A stretch of 64,000 nt of DNA from Gallaecimonas xiamenensis 3-C-1 (lineage in GTDB: Bacteria > Pseudomonadota > Gammaproteobacteria > Enterobacterales > Gallaecimonadaceae): the NCBI RefSeq assembly GCF_000299915.1, contig NZ_AMRI01000008.1, positions 1 through 64,000 on the forward strand. Direction: 5' to 3'. The stretch's first letter is position 1, and every line of letters starts with the position of its first letter. This document shows, piece after piece, positions 33,090 through 42,761 of the stretch. The translations under genes and the position numbers were made by a program. Below the pieces are notes generated by a model. The model had not been told where the DNA came from and ran no database searches. It saw nothing but the letters and a program-made list of their open reading frames with translations.

Positions 33090-34295
33090 TTACTTGATCC
33101 TTTTATCTATGGTGAGCAAGACCTGTTGGGCCGACGCCGCCACCGGGCCGGTTTCACCACTCAGATCTCCTAATTCAGTCTGGCCGACAGTGCCGCTTTG
33201 GGCAATCTGGGCCCCGACAATGTAACTGTCGGCATCACTCAGGCTGCGCCCGGGGATCATGGACGTGGCGTCCGATAATTCCACTTCCGTGGGCAACCTG
33301 GATAAGGGTAGCCTGACCGCCGCCAGGGGCGGCCCGCCGGCCGGCGCCTTGGCAAAGACGAACAGGGTAGCATCTTTGGGCAGGCTCTGACGCAATGCCT
33401 CACTCACGTCCACCTTGACCACCAGGCGCCTGCCGTCCCGCTTCAGCTGCTGCTGGGCATCATGGATCCGCCCTTGCAACACCGGCAACCTGGGGTCTTC
33501 CGGCGCCAATTGACCGGCGATCTGCTGCCAGCGGTCGGCGGCCTTGGTAAAATCTTGCTGCTGATAAGCCACCAGGCCGGCCAGCAATAAAGCGTCGATG
33601 TCTTGCGGCTCCTGGGCCAGGAGCCTGGCCAGCGCCCGTTGGGCCTGGTCCAGATCCCCCTCTTCCTGCCTGACCAGCAGCACCTGGGCCAACCCCAATA
33701 AGGCCGAGCCATTGTCAGGGTCCAAACCCAAGGCTTTTTGGAAAGCCTCCGCCGCCAAGCGCCCATCCCCCAAGGCAAAACCGACCCGGCCCAATAAAAT
33801 CCAGCCGTTCTTGTCGTCCTGCTGGGCCAGGCGGGTACGCACCGCCAGGGCCAGATCCTGCATCTCATCGCGGCTAAGGGGGGCTTGGCTGTCGGGGCGC
33901 AGTACCCTGTCGGCCAAGGTCGGCAGGCGGCCCATCACTTCTTGCCAGTGGGCCAGCTGGTCGCTGGAACCGAGCTTCCAATAGAGCCCAAGGGCGCCAA
34001 GCACCAGCACAATAACCCCAGGTAACAACACTTTCCAGTTGACAGACTGTTGCGCCCGCTCGCCTTGCTCGGCGTCGTCCAAAAGGCTGCGCTTGAGTTC
34101 GGTTTCCAACTCGGCCAGGCGGTCATCGTCAATCAGCCCCTGGCGGTGCTCAAGGGCAAGTTCCTGGCGCCTGTCCTTATAGAGTTTGAGGTTCAGTTGG
34201 CGCTGGGCCAGACTGCCCTGGGACAGGGGCGGCAACAACACCAGCAACACGGCCAGTACCAGTAACGCCCCAAGCCCCAGGTAGAGCAGCGTCAT
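33090..34295 (-). CDS. ccmI: Cytochrome c maturation protein CcmI
   Basis: The apocytochrome chaperone of the system I heme-ligation pathway, 401 residues. Two N-terminal transmembrane helices (about 3-22 and 87-106) flank a cytoplasmic leucine-zipper-like segment (KDRRQELALEHRQGLIDDDRL). A periplasmic TPR region (about 145-275, with GWILLGRVGFALGDGRLAAEAFQKAL) and a beta-rich C-terminal domain follow. It presents the CxxCH of apocytochromes to CcmF/H. It overlaps ccmH by four bases. Confidence 0.93.
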   Translation of the reverse strand: MTLLYLGLGALLVLAVLLVLLPPLSQGSLAQRQLNLKLYKDRRQELALEHRQGLIDDDRLAELETELKRSLLDDAEQGERAQQSVNWKVLLPGVIVLVLGALGLYWKLGSSDQLAHWQEVMGRLPTLADRVLRPDSQAPLSRDEMQDLALAVRTRLAQQDDKNGWILLGRVGFALGDGRLAAEAFQKALGLDPDNGSALLGLAQVLLVRQEEGDLDQAQRALARLLAQEPQDIDALLLAGLVAYQQQDFTKAADRWQQIAGQLAPEDPRLPVLQGRIHDAQQQLKRDGRRLVVKVDVSEALRQSLPKDATLFVFAKAPAGGPPLAAVRLPLSRLPTEVELSDATSMIPGRSLSDADSYIVGAQIAQSGTVGQTELGDLSGETGPVAASAQQVLLTIDKRIK

Positions 34296-34753
34296 CTATG
34301 CTGCTCCTCCTCGTCGAGGATCCGAGCCAGGCGGCGCCGTTCTTCTTCGTTAAGGGGAGAGGCCTGCTCACGGCTGGCACGCACGAAGATAAAGATAAGA
34401 CCGCCCACCAGCACCATTATCGGGGCCAGCCAAAGCACCAGGGTGTCCAGGCGCATGGGGGGTTGGTAATGGATGAAATCGCCGTATCTGGCTTTCATAT
34501 AGTCGATGATCTCGGTGCGGCTCTTACCGTCCTGGGTCATCTGGTACACCTTGTCACGCAGATCCTTGGCCAGCTCCGCATCGGAGTCGGCAATATCCTG
34601 GTTCTGGCACTTGGGGCAGCGCAGCTCTTTTATCAGCTCTTGGAACTGGGCTTCCTTGGCTGGGTCGTCAAAAGTGTATGTGGTGTCCACCGCCGCCAAG
34701 GCGGAGGCGCAGTACAGGGCGGCTGGAAGCAGCAAATACAGCAGCGTTCTCAT
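34292..34753 (-). CDS. ccmH: Cytochrome c maturation thiol oxidoreductase CcmH
   Basis: A 153-residue membrane-anchored periplasmic protein that reduces the apocytochrome CxxCH thiols. It has a signal peptide (residues 1-21), the LRCPKCQNQ redox motif (Cys46/Cys49), and one transmembrane helix near residue 105-127. Only the N-terminal CcmH domain is present; the TPR part is the separate CcmI, as in Pseudomonas and Vibrio rather than the fused E. coli form. Confidence 0.96.
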   Translation of the reverse strand: MRTLLYLLLPAALYCASALAAVDTTYTFDDPAKEAQFQELIKELRCPKCQNQDIADSDAELAKDLRDKVYQMTQDGKSRTEIIDYMKARYGDFIHYQPPMRLDTLVLWLAPIMVLVGGLIFIFVRASREQASPLNEEERRRLARILDEEEQHR

Positions 34754-35277
34754 GGCTTCAGTCCGTTGTAGAGGGGTTTGAGGGTCTCATTCCAGACCTT
34801 GTCGTTCACATCACCGACGTGACGGTAGCGGATAAGGCCCCGTCCGTCGATAAGAAAGGTTTCCGGGGCGCCGTAGACGCCCAAGTCCAGGCCCAGCATG
34901 CCGTCCGGGTCAAAGAGGGTAACTTCATAGGGATTGCCCAGTTTGCCAAGCCACTGGACGGCAGCACTGCGCTCGTCCTTGTAGTTCAAGCCGACAATAC
35001 GCACTCCCTGGGCCGCCAGTTTATTGAGGTACTGGTGTTCGGCATAGCAGGTCGGGCACCAGGTGGCCCAGACGTTGAGCAGCACCGGCTGGCCATTGGC
35101 CAGCAACTTGGCATCGTAGCGACGGCTGTCGAACAGATCCACCATCTCAAAATCCGGCACCTCTTTGCCTACCAGGGCAGAGTCCAGGGTGCGCGGGTCC
35201 GAGTAGAGGCCACGGAACAGGAAGACCGCCAGGCCCAAAAACAACAGCAAAGGCAGCAATAGCCAGGCTTTTTTCAT
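34750..35277 (-). CDS. ccmG: Periplasmic thioredoxin CcmG/DsbE
   Basis: A 175-residue thioredoxin-fold protein anchored by one N-terminal helix (about residues 3-21). It has the WCPTC active site (Cys74/Cys77) and the family-typical GVPETFLIDGRG-like segment (GAPETFLID). It supplies reducing equivalents for apocytochrome c. The start at 35277 overlaps the ccmF stop (TGATG type) and is preferred over an upstream start at 35295. Confidence 0.95.
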   Translation of the reverse strand: MKKAWLLLPLLLFLGLAVFLFRGLYSDPRTLDSALVGKEVPDFEMVDLFDSRRYDAKLLANGQPVLLNVWATWCPTCYAEHQYLNKLAAQGVRIVGLNYKDERSAAVQWLGKLGNPYEVTLFDPDGMLGLDLGVYGAPETFLIDGRGLIRYRHVGDVNDKVWNETLKPLYNGLKP

Positions 35278-37226
35278 CAGGTGGCCTCCTGCCATTTCTT
35301 AAAGCGATAACGCCGGTCACTGACCACCAGCAGCCCGGCCAGCGCCATCAGCAGGCCACCGCCCCAGATCCAGCGTACAAAGGGCTTCACATGGAGCCGC
35401 ACGCCCCAGGCGCCGCCGTCCAGCTGTTCCCCCAGCGCCGCATAGAGATCACGGCCCAGGCCCCAATCGATGCCCGCCTCGGTCATCACCGAGCGGGCCA
35501 CGGTATAAAAGCGTTTTTGGGCGTCCAACTCGGCCTCCATCTTGCCGTCACGGGTCACCACAAAGTGGGCCGCATAGCCTTGGTAGTTGGAACCGGCTAC
35601 CTGGCTGACCCTGTCGAAGCGAAAATCATAGCCAGCCAGTTCGAAATGGTCGCCCGGGCTCATGCGCAGGTCCTTTTCCACCGAATAGCTGGTAGTTAGG
35701 GCGATACCGATCACTGTCACCGCCAGGCCAAGGTGGCCAAGGATCATGGCCCAGTGGCTGCGGTTTAGCAGCCTCAGTCCCTTGAAAAAGCCATGGCGGC
35801 TACCTACCCGCAGCTGCACTTCCTGGATGGAGGTGACCAGGATAAAGGCCGCCAGGGCCAGCCCCAGCATGGCATGGCCTTGAGCTTGCTGGGTCAGCAA
35901 CAACGGCAGGCTAACGCCCAGCACCAGGCTCAGGGCAAAAGCCAGGCCCAGGCGGCGCAGCAAGGGGCCGGCGGGTTCTTTTTTCCAACGCGCCAGGGGA
36001 CCGGCTCCCATGGCAAAGGCAAAAGGCACAAAAAGCCAGGTAAAGAGGCTGTTGAAAAAAGGCGCCCCTACCGAAATGGACCCCAGCCCCAGCTCCCTGT
36101 GCACCAGGGGCAGCAAGGTGCCCACCATGACCACCAGGCAGGCGGTGGTCAAAAAGACATTGTTGCCCAGCAGCAGGGTTTCACGGCTTAAGAGTTCAAA
36201 CTGGCCCTGGCTTTTGACCTTGGCGGCCCGCAGGGCATAGAGGGTCAGGCTGCCACCGATGACCGCCACCAGGAAAGCCAGGATAAAAAGGCCCCTGGCC
36301 GGGTCGGAGGCAAAGGCATGGACAGAGACCAGCACCCCGGAACGCACCAGGAAGGTGCCCAGCAAGCTGAGGGAGAAGGCGGCGATGGCCAGCAACACTG
36401 TCCAGGCCTTGAAGACGCCACGTTTTTCACTGACCGCCAAGGAATGCATCAGGGCGGTGCCGGCTAGCCAGGGCATAAAGGAGGCGTTCTCAACCGGGTC
36501 CCAGAACCACCAGCCACCCCAGCCCAGTTCGTAATAGGCCCACCAGGAGCCAAGAGTGATGCCCAGGGTCAAAAACAGCCAGGCGGCCGCCGTCCAGGGC
36601 CTGGACCAGCGGGCCCAGGCGGTGTCGAGCTTACCGGACAACAGCGCGGCAATGGCAAAGGCAAAGGCCACCGAGAAGCCCACATAGCCCATGTAGAGCA
36701 TGGGGGGATGGATCACCAGGCCAGGGTCTTGCAATAAGGGATTAAGGTCGGCCCCGTCCACAGGGTAGTAAGGCAGGCTGCGGGTGAAAGGGTCAGAGGT
36801 AAAGAGGATAAAGAGCAAAAAGCCCACGGCTATCATGCCCATTACCGCCAGCACCCTGGCCACCGCCGGTAACGGCAGGTTACGGGACAGCAGCGCCACG
36901 GCGGCACCCCAGCCGCTCAAAATCAGCACCCACAGCAGCAAGGAACCCTCATGGGCCCCCCAGGTAGCGCTGATACGGTAGGCCAGGGGCAGTTGGCTGT
37001 TGGAGTGGCTGGCAACGTAGACCAGGCTAAAGTCGTTGACCACAAAGCCATGGACCAGGGCGCCAAAGCTCAGGGCCACAAAGAGGAACTGACCCAGGGC
37101 CAGGGGCCTGGCCAGGGCCATCAGCCGCACCTGGCCCCTGTGGGCGCCCAGCAGCGGATAAACCGCTGACAATAGCGCCAGCATCAACGCCAGGATAAGG
37201 GCAAAATGCCCCAGTTCAGGAACCAT
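35277..37226 (-). CDS. ccmF: Cytochrome c heme lyase subunit CcmF
   Basis: A 649-residue, 14- to 15-helix inner-membrane protein that attaches heme from holo-CcmE to apocytochrome c. The WWD-type tryptophan-rich motif is visible in [21 protein letters not shown]. Periplasmic histidines lie in [14 protein letters not shown] and [10 protein letters not shown]. The start at 37226 is chosen because GAGGGG lies about five bases upstream and [14 protein letters not shown] is the family N-terminus; it overlaps the end of ccmE by 11 bases. Confidence 0.97.
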   Translation of the reverse strand: MVPELGHFALILALMLALLSAVYPLLGAHRGQVRLMALARPLALGQFLFVALSFGALVHGFVVNDFSLVYVASHSNSQLPLAYRISATWGAHEGSLLLWVLILSGWGAAVALLSRNLPLPAVARVLAVMGMIAVGFLLFILFTSDPFTRSLPYYPVDGADLNPLLQDPGLVIHPPMLYMGYVGFSVAFAFAIAALLSGKLDTAWARWSRPWTAAAWLFLTLGITLGSWWAYYELGWGGWWFWDPVENASFMPWLAGTALMHSLAVSEKRGVFKAWTVLLAIAAFSLSLLGTFLVRSGVLVSVHAFASDPARGLFILAFLVAVIGGSLTLYALRAAKVKSQGQFELLSRETLLLGNNVFLTTACLVVMVGTLLPLVHRELGLGSISVGAPFFNSLFTWLFVPFAFAMGAGPLARWKKEPAGPLLRRLGLAFALSLVLGVSLPLLLTQQAQGHAMLGLALAAFILVTSIQEVQLRVGSRHGFFKGLRLLNRSHWAMILGHLGLAVTVIGIALTTSYSVEKDLRMSPGDHFELAGYDFRFDRVSQVAGSNYQGYAAHFVVTRDGKMEAELDAQKRFYTVARSVMTEAGIDWGLGRDLYAALGEQLDGGAWGVRLHVKPFVRWIWGGGLLMALAGLLVVSDRRYRFKKWQEAT

Positions 37227-37677
37227 TGACCCCTCGACGGTGCATCTCTTTGGCCGCCTCCGCCACTTCCGGCGGCATGTAGTTTTCATCGTGCTTGGCA
37301 AGCACTTCGGTGGCCTCGACCGCCCCTGCCACCGTGAGCCGGCCCTGGGCCACTATGCCCTGCCCTTCACGAAACAGGTCCGGCAGTATGCCGGCGTAAT
37401 GGACCTTGACCCGCTCACCGCTGTCGTCGGTCAGCTCGAAGGTCACATCCAGGCTCTGGTTGTCGCGCACCACGGTGCCGGGCACCACCAGACCGCCGAT
37501 GCGCAGACGCTGGCCAGGCTGGGGTTTAACACCATCCTTGCCGCTGTGAAGCTGGCCGGGGGTAAAGAAAAGGTCGATGTTCTGGCCCAGGGCATAGAGC
37601 ACCAGGCCAGCGGTGGCCGCGCCCCCCAGCAGCACGGCCAGCACTATGGCCAGCCGGGTTTTACGTCTTGGATTCAC
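37216..37677 (-). CDS. ccmE: Heme chaperone CcmE
   Basis: A 153-residue periplasmic chaperone that binds heme covalently and hands it to CcmF. It has an N-terminal anchor (about residues 8-29), an OB-fold domain, and the heme-binding His129 in [11 protein letters not shown]. It starts at a GTG codon with GAGGAGG about seven bases upstream, inside the end of ccmD; the long open frame upstream of this is in another gene's territory and is not translated. Confidence 0.95.
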   Translation of the reverse strand: MNPRRKTRLAIVLAVLLGGAATAGLVLYALGQNIDLFFTPGQLHSGKDGVKPQPGQRLRIGGLVVPGTVVRDNQSLDVTFELTDDSGERVKVHYAGILPDLFREGQGIVAQGRLTVAGAVEATEVLAKHDENYMPPEVAEAAKEMHRRGVNGS

Positions 37678-37879
37678 GAACCGCCTCCTCTGCCATCCTT
37701 GTTTGCCGCCGTACTTCCCTGGCATGACGGCGCTGCACTTCTTTGACCAGGCTGCGCTCTGCCTGCCAGAGCCCCCAGGCCAGCAGCAACAGCACCAGCA
37801 GGGTGACCCCATAGGCCAGCCAGACGAAGAATCCGTGTTTTCCCTGAGCCAGGAAGGCTTCGAAGCTGTCAAAGTACAC
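37661..37879 (-). CDS. ccmD: Heme exporter protein CcmD
   Basis: A 72-residue single-helix membrane protein that releases holo-CcmE from the CcmABC complex. The sequence begins [20 protein letters not shown], then has one hydrophobic helix and a charged cytoplasmic tail. It overlaps ccmC by 11 bases and ccmE by 17. Confidence 0.95.
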   Translation of the reverse strand: MYFDSFEAFLAQGKHGFFVWLAYGVTLLVLLLLAWGLWQAERSLVKEVQRRHAREVRRQTRMAEEAVRESKT

Positions 37880-38615
37880 GGCGGTCCTCCAACAACTTGA
37901 GCACCCAAGGCCGGCGCGCTTCCACCGACAGGATCAGGGTAGCCATCCGCTTGCAGGCCAGGGCCGACAGCAACAGGGCAAAACCCAACAGGTTCACCAG
38001 CAGCGGCCACAGCATGGGGCCACTGATGGAAGGCTTACTGAGCTTGATGATGGTCGCCCCCTGGTGCAGGGTGTTCCACCACTCCACCGAGTAATGGATG
38101 ATGGGCAGGTTGATCACCCCCACCCAGGCCAGTATTCCCGCCGCCCGGGCTGCCGTGCGTTTATCGTTGAAGGCACCATAAAGGGCCATTACCCCCAGGT
38201 AAAGGAACAGCAGGATAAGTTGTGAGGTCAGACGGGCATCCCATTCCCACCAGGTACCCCAGGTGGGTTTACCCCAGACGGCGCCGGTAAAGAGGGATAA
38301 AAAGGTGTAAACAGCGCCGATGGGGGCTATGGCCTGCACCGTCAGGTCGGCCAGGCGCTGTTGGCTCACCACCCCGATGATCGCCGCCACCGCCATGGCC
38401 AGGTAACCGCCCATGGCCAGCATGGCGGTGGGCACATGGATGTAGATGATGCGAAAGCTGTTGCCTTGCTGGTAGTCCGGCGGCGCAAAGGCCAGGCCCC
38501 AGACGGTACCCACCAACAGGGCCAGCACGGCCGGTATCAGAAACCAGGGCAGCAGGGTACGGCACAGCTGGTAGGCCCTTTCCGATTTCGCGTATGGATG
38601 TAACCAGTTCCACAT
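37869..38615 (-). CDS. ccmC: Heme exporter permease CcmC
   Basis: A 248-residue six-helix inner-membrane protein that loads heme onto CcmE. The signature tryptophan motif [14 protein letters not shown] is present, with conserved histidines in IYIHVPTAM and [19 protein letters not shown] on either side. It lies 13 bases after ccmB. Confidence 0.97.
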   Translation of the reverse strand: MWNWLHPYAKSERAYQLCRTLLPWFLIPAVLALLVGTVWGLAFAPPDYQQGNSFRIIYIHVPTAMLAMGGYLAMAVAAIIGVVSQQRLADLTVQAIAPIGAVYTFLSLFTGAVWGKPTWGTWWEWDARLTSQLILLFLYLGVMALYGAFNDKRTAARAAGILAWVGVINLPIIHYSVEWWNTLHQGATIIKLSKPSISGPMLWPLLVNLLGFALLLSALACKRMATLILSVEARRPWVLKLLEDRRVL

Positions 38616-38628
38616 GGTCCAAGTCCCT

Positions 38629-39297
38629 TCAGTTCAGGCTCACCCTGAGCGCCGCCGCTATGGCAAAGGGGCAAAGGGTGGCAGCCCCCATGCTGATGGC
38701 GCCCAGCAGGGCCAACTGCCCTTGATACCCCAAGCCCAGCCCTGCCGCCTCCAAAGCGCCGACGGCAAAGATCAATATTGGAATATACAGGGGTAACACT
38801 AATAAACTCAAAAGGATACCGCCCTTTTTAAGGCCGACGGTAAGGGCAACCCCAACGGCGCCAAGCAGGCTCAAAGCCGGGGTGCCGGCCAGCAGGGTCA
38901 GCACCAGGGCCTGCCAGCGGGCCCAGTCCATATGCAGCAGCACGGCCACCAAGGGCGAGAGCAGCACCAGGGGCAAGGCGGTCAGCAACCAGTGAACACA
39001 GACCTTGGCCAGGGCCACCAGCGCCAGGGGCACCGGCAGCAGCAGCATCTGCTGCAAGGAGCCGTCCGCTTCGTCGTCGCGAAATAGCCGTTCAAAAGAC
39101 AGCAGGGCCGACAACAACACCGCCACCCAGACAATGCCCGGCGCCAAGCGGGCCAGCAAGCTGGGTTCAGGCCCCAGGCCCAGGGGGAAGAGGGTAATGA
39201 CCAAAAGGTAAAAGACCAGGGGGTTGAGGACTTCGGCCCTTTTGCGAAGGGCAATGCTAAGGTCTCGTTTGACCAGGCTGAGAAAGACCCCGCTCAT
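38629..39297 (-). CDS. ccmB: Heme exporter permease CcmB
   Basis: A 222-residue six-helix permease that pairs with the CcmA ATPase. The N-terminal LVKRDLSIALRKRAEVLNPLVFYLLVITLFPLG is family-typical. It overlaps ccmA by four bases. Confidence 0.95.
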   Translation of the reverse strand: MSGVFLSLVKRDLSIALRKRAEVLNPLVFYLLVITLFPLGLGPEPSLLARLAPGIVWVAVLLSALLSFERLFRDDEADGSLQQMLLLPVPLALVALAKVCVHWLLTALPLVLLSPLVAVLLHMDWARWQALVLTLLAGTPALSLLGAVGVALTVGLKKGGILLSLLVLPLYIPILIFAVGALEAAGLGLGYQGQLALLGAISMGAATLCPFAIAAALRVSLN

Positions 39298-39917
39298 GCC
39301 GCCATCGCCAGATTGAGGCGCAAGGCCGGAGCCAGGGCCAGGCTCTGGTGGGTAGTAAGCACCACCAGGCCACCTTGTTGGCAGTGTTCTTCAAGGCGCG
39401 CTTCGAGCTTTTTAACCCCAAGGGCGTCAATGGCGGTAAAGGGCTCGTCCAACAGCCAGCAACTGGCCTTGCTTAGCCAGAGCCTGGCCAGGGCCACCCG
39501 TCGCTGCTGGCCGGCCGATAGCTGGCCCACCGGCAGTTCTTCCATGCCAAAGAGCCCCACCAAATCCAGCAGCTCCCAAAGATCCAGGTCATGGCTTGGC
39601 AGCACTTGCTGGTAAAAGCGTAGGTTCTCGAGGGGGCTTAACACCGGATTGACGCCACTTTTGTGGCCGAGGAACAGCAGATCCTCATGGTATTGGGCAC
39701 GCACCTTTACCAGAGGCTGGCCTCGATAGCGCACTTCACCTTCCAAGGGGCTGCTAAGCCCTGCCAGTATCGCCAGCAGGCTGCTCTTACCGACCCCGTT
39801 GGGGCCTTCCAGTTGCACCAGGCTGCCGGCCTCAAGAGCAAAGGACAGCTTTTCAAAGAGCAGGCGCTCTTCTCGTATGCAGGCTAAATTGTCAACGGCA
39901 AGAAGAGGATAGCTCAC
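39294..39917 (-). CDS. ccmA: Heme exporter ATP-binding protein CcmA
   Basis: A 207-residue ABC ATPase that powers release of holo-CcmE. Walker A is GPNGVGKSS (about 38-46), the signature is LSAGQQRRVALARL, and Walker B is WLLDEPFTAID. It starts at a GTG codon at 39917. It is the first gene of the ccm operon; a TTGACA (39938-39933 on the minus strand) lies just upstream but without a clear -10. Confidence 0.96.
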   Translation of the reverse strand: MSYPLLAVDNLACIREERLLFEKLSFALEAGSLVQLEGPNGVGKSSLLAILAGLSSPLEGEVRYRGQPLVKVRAQYHEDLLFLGHKSGVNPVLSPLENLRFYQQVLPSHDLDLWELLDLVGLFGMEELPVGQLSAGQQRRVALARLWLSKASCWLLDEPFTAIDALGVKKLEARLEEHCQQGGLVVLTTHQSLALAPALRLNLAMAA

Positions 39918-39997
39918 TCAGCCAGGCTCAACTGTCAATGTTATCGGGATGATAGCATACTGGCGGAAACTGACTACGCCGAGCAAGTACCCTAGGG

Positions 39998-40747
39998 ATG
40001 AAAGTCACCCCACCACAGTTACCCACGGCCCCCAAGGCCGCCACCGGCCAGGCCCAAGCGCCGTTAAAAACCGAGCCACTGGCCCCCCAGGTTTACGCCC
40101 AGGCCGCCCGCCTGGCCCTGGGTTTGACCCTGCCAAGCCCCAGCGGCGCCGCCCTTAGCCGCCAGTTGCCGCCCTTGGGGCTGGACAGCTTGCCGACCCT
40201 GCTCTCAAGCCTGCTGCTGCCGGACAAGGGCCAGCACCAGGGGTTGCGCCAATGGTTGCTGGCGGCAGTGGGCGCCCGTTTGCAAGACGCCCGTATGCCC
40301 TTACCCGAACCCCTGGCCCGTTTTCTGGACAGTCTGGGCAGCGAAGCACGCAAGACCCTCAGCGAAGGCCTTGGCCGCCTGGAACAAGCCCAGGTGCAGT
40401 CGCGTCAGGACACCCTGTTTTGGGCCCTGCCCCTGCCCTTTAGCGAAGACTGGCTGGAACTGGCCTGGCCCAAGAGCGCCAGCCAGGACCCAAAGCGCCA
40501 GGAAGAGCCGGTGCTGACCCTGCTGTTCCCCATTCCCGAGCTTGGCCGGTTGCTGGTCAAGGCCGGGGTGAGCCAAGTGCGTTTCTACGCCGACACCCCT
40601 GCCCTCAAGGCCCGGGTGGACGACACCTTGCCGCGCCTGGCCAAACGCCTGGACAGCCTCAACCTCAGCCCCGCCCTGCACAGCTTCCAGGGCAAGGTGC
40701 CCAGCCGCCTCATGCCCCCGGTGGGGGGGATAAACGAATTGGTATGA
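39998..40747 (+). CDS. FliK C-terminal-like protein upstream of flhX
   Basis: A 249-residue Leu/Pro-rich protein. The N-terminal 70 residues are low-complexity (Pro/Ala). The C-terminal part (VRFYADTPALKARVDDTLPRLAKRLDSLNL and the following strand) has the alternating pattern of the FliK C-terminal (Flg_hook) domain, which talks to the FlhB tail during export switching. It overlaps by four bases (ATGA) a gene encoding a stand-alone FlhB-tail homologue, so the pair may be a second FliK/FlhB-like couple. The domain call is by eye and tentative. It is transcribed away from ccmA. Confidence 0.6.
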   Translation: MKVTPPQLPTAPKAATGQAQAPLKTEPLAPQVYAQAARLALGLTLPSPSGAALSRQLPPLGLDSLPTLLSSLLLPDKGQHQGLRQWLLAAVGARLQDARMPLPEPLARFLDSLGSEARKTLSEGLGRLEQAQVQSRQDTLFWALPLPFSEDWLELAWPKSASQDPKRQEEPVLTLLFPIPELGRLLVKAGVSQVRFYADTPALKARVDDTLPRLAKRLDSLNLSPALHSFQGKVPSRLMPPVGGINELV

Positions 40748-41046
40748 CCATGGAAAACGACAAGGCCGTAGGGCTCTCATACGACGGCCAGAGCCCGCCG
40801 AAACTGGATTTTAAGCTGAGTGGCGACGAGGCCAGGCAACTGGTGGCCGATGCCAGGGACAAGGGATTGTTGGTGCATGAGGACCAGGCCCTGTTGCACA
40901 GCCTGCTGCGCCTGGAACAAGGGGAAGAGATCCCGGCCGAGCTTTATCAAATCGTCGCCGAGCTTATCGCCTATGCCTGGTTGCTGATGGGCAAGGAGCC
41001 CGACTACTGGCGTACTCCCCAGGGGGGGATCAGCGCCAAGGCATAA
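40744..41046 (+). CDS. FlhB C-terminal-like protein (FlhX/FhlB type)
   Basis: A 100-residue soluble protein matching the cytoplasmic tail of FlhB/YscU export-switch proteins: AVGLSYDGQSPPKLD at the start, then VVADARDKGLLVHEDQALLHSLL and GEEIPAELYQIVAELIAYAWL. The autocleavage NPTH motif of FlhB is absent, as in known FlhX proteins. FlhX can partly replace the FlhB tail in Salmonella-type flagella. It is read together with the FliK-like gene and ends in a strong bidirectional terminator. Confidence 0.85.
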   Translation: MTMENDKAVGLSYDGQSPPKLDFKLSGDEARQLVADARDKGLLVHEDQALLHSLLRLEQGEEIPAELYQIVAELIAYAWLLMGKEPDYWRTPQGGISAKA

Positions 41047-41072
41047 AAAAGGCCCCGTTCGGGGCCTTTTTT
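41045..41072. terminator. Bidirectional terminator between flhX and the chemotaxis operon
   Basis: A perfect 12-bp stem with AAAAAAGGCCCC (41045-41056) and GGGGCCTTTTTT (41061-41072) around GTTC. It serves the flhX unit on the plus strand and the end of the long fli/che operon on the minus strand. Confidence 0.93.
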
Positions 41073-41449
41073 CATGGACGTTTGTGCAGGTTGTAGAGCA
41101 GCTCGGCTTCAGCTCGGGGCAGTTCGCATTCGCGCATCAGCTCGTCGATATCGGCGCCCAGGGACACCATCTTGGCGGCCCGGCTGTAGAGCTTACTTTG
41201 GGGGTCGACATTCTTGAGCTCGTCCTGGGTGCCTTGCAGGCGCTCCACGTCGCCGGCCAGGGCCAACAGGCGCTGGCCCATACCCAGGGCACCGGAGTGC
41301 ACCTCGTGCAGCAGCTGCTCGCGGTCGGCCAGCCTGTCTTCCAGGTCGGCCACCCTGGCAACCAGCAGGGTTTGACGGCGGTACAGCAAGGCAACCACCA
41401 GCACTAACAACAACAGCAGCGCCAGCTGCAATAGGCTGGTCAGTTCCAT
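41072..41449 (-). CDS. DUF2802 protein at the end of the chemotaxis operon
   Basis: A 125-residue protein with one N-terminal membrane helix (about residues 5-25), a coiled coil (about 30-80), and a C-terminal helical motif (AAKMVSLGADIDELMRECELPRAEAELLYNLHKR) typical of DUF2802. The role is unknown; the gene is constant next to cheW and parP in polarly flagellated gammaproteobacteria. The ATG at 41449 overlaps the cheW stop. Confidence 0.85.
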   Translation of the reverse strand: MELTSLLQLALLLLLVLVVALLYRRQTLLVARVADLEDRLADREQLLHEVHSGALGMGQRLLALAGDVERLQGTQDELKNVDPQSKLYSRAAKMVSLGADIDELMRECELPRAEAELLYNLHKRP

Positions 41450-41940
41450 CACAGGCTCATGATCTCGTCCCACTCTTCATCGGTGAGCATTTTGTTGAGA
41501 TCCACCAGGATCAGCAGCTCGCCATCGCGGTTGGAGACGCCTTGGATAAACTTGGCGCTCTCCTCGGTGCCCACATTGGGCGCCACTTCGATGTCGGAGC
41601 GTTTGAGGTAGACCACTTCGGCCACCGCATCCACCAGGATACCGATCACTTCCTTCTCCGCCTCGATGATGACGATGCGGGACTGGTCGCTCACCTCGGA
41701 GGGCGGCAGGCCAAAACGGGAACGGGTGTCGATAACGGTCACCACGTTGCCACGCAGGTTGATGATGCCCAACACATAGTCCGGCGCGCCGGGTACCGGT
41801 GCGATATCGGTATAACGCAGCACTTCCTGGACCTGCATCACGTTTATGCCGTAGGTCTCGTTATCCAGCTGGAAGGTTACCCACTGCAGGATTTGATCGT
41901 TGGCTTCCGCCACTTTCGCCAGCTTTTGCTTATTGCTCAT
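41449..41940 (-). CDS. cheW: Chemotaxis coupling protein CheW
   Basis: A 163-residue adaptor linking chemoreceptors to CheA at the cell pole. The CheW fold is plain: ILQWVTFQLDNETYGINVMQVQEVLRYTDIAPVPGAPDYVLGIINLRGNVVTVID broken over residues 17-72, then IGILVDAVAEVVYL. It overlaps parP by four bases upstream and the DUF2802 gene downstream. Confidence 0.96.
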   Translation of the reverse strand: MSNKQKLAKVAEANDQILQWVTFQLDNETYGINVMQVQEVLRYTDIAPVPGAPDYVLGIINLRGNVVTVIDTRSRFGLPPSEVSDQSRIVIIEAEKEVIGILVDAVAEVVYLKRSDIEVAPNVGTEESAKFIQGVSNRDGELLILVDLNKMLTDEEWDEIMSL

Positions 41941-42761
41941 GCCTTACCCTTATTGTCTTCCAGATCCAGACCGCCCAGGCCCTTGTCGAGCATACCCAAA
42001 AGGGCTTCTACATCCAGCAGTGCACACATGCGTTCCTTGACCATGCCGGCAAGCCAGGGGCGTTTACTGGCCCCTTGGCGCCACCGGACCGAGGCGCTAT
42101 CGATCTTTTCGGTTCGAACCAGGCTCTGACAGGCCAGTCCCCAGGGACTGTCACCCAACATAACCAGATATCGGTAATTTTGGTCGTTTTCTTGATGTTT
42201 GATTTTATCCGGCATTACCCAGCGTGCGGTATCCACCACGCGAATTTTCTGATTGCGGTGCAGCATGATGCCCTTGAACCAGTCCGGTTTGCCAAAAAGG
42301 GGCGACACCTCGGTGAGCTGGTGGATGCCGCCGAGGCTATCCAAAGGCACCGCCAGTTCCAGGCCGTCCACGTCGAACAGCAACACCTGGAAGCTGCCCT
42401 CGGGACGCACCGGTTCGGCCTTGGCCTCGGCGGCGATGGCAGCTGCGGGTTCGGCCGGTACTTCCTGCGCCGGCGCTGGCGGCGCCTTAACGACGTCGAC
42501 CGGGGCTGGGGGGGCTACAGGGGCCGGAGCTTCGGCCTTGGCTTCAACAGCGACCTTGGCCGCTTCCTCTTCGGCCTGGGCGGTGCGCACCTGTGCCAGC
42601 AGTTTGGTCAGGGCCGCCTTGTCATCACTGGTCGGGGCCGGTCGTTCTGCCAGGGGCCGGCCGGGCTTGTCGTCGGCCTTGACTGCCGGGGCCGGCTGCG
42701 GCGCCCCCTTGACCTCAGGATCGGCCAACAGGGCGGCAAAGTAATCGTCCATCAGGCTCAT
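41937..42761 (-). CDS. parP: Polar chemotaxis array protein ParP (CheW-domain)
   Basis: A 274-residue protein whose N-terminal 130 residues are Ala/Pro/Lys-rich and disordered-looking. The C-terminal half (about 140-270) is a CheW-like domain (FQVLLFDVDGLELAVPLDSLGGI, LGDSPWGLACQSL). In Vibrio, ParP binds CheA and ParC and keeps arrays at the pole. It is adjacent to parC and cheW as in Vibrio. The assignment rests on order and domain layout. Confidence 0.85.
   Translation of the reverse strand: MSLMDDYFAALLADPEVKGAPQPAPAVKADDKPGRPLAERPAPTSDDKAALTKLLAQVRTAQAEEEAAKVAVEAKAEAPAPVAPPAPVDVVKAPPAPAQEVPAEPAAAIAAEAKAEPVRPEGSFQVLLFDVDGLELAVPLDSLGGIHQLTEVSPLFGKPDWFKGIMLHRNQKIRVVDTARWVMPDKIKHQENDQNYRYLVMLGDSPWGLACQSLVRTEKIDSASVRWRQGASKRPWLAGMVKERMCALLDVEALLGMLDKGLGGLDLEDNKGKA

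Noticed and set aside
37678-38010. Long N-terminal extension of ccmE
   Set aside because: The extension is the out-of-frame complement of ccmD and ccmC coding sequence (Cys/Trp/Gly-rich). The GTG at 37677 has a strong ribosome site and begins the conserved CcmE sequence.
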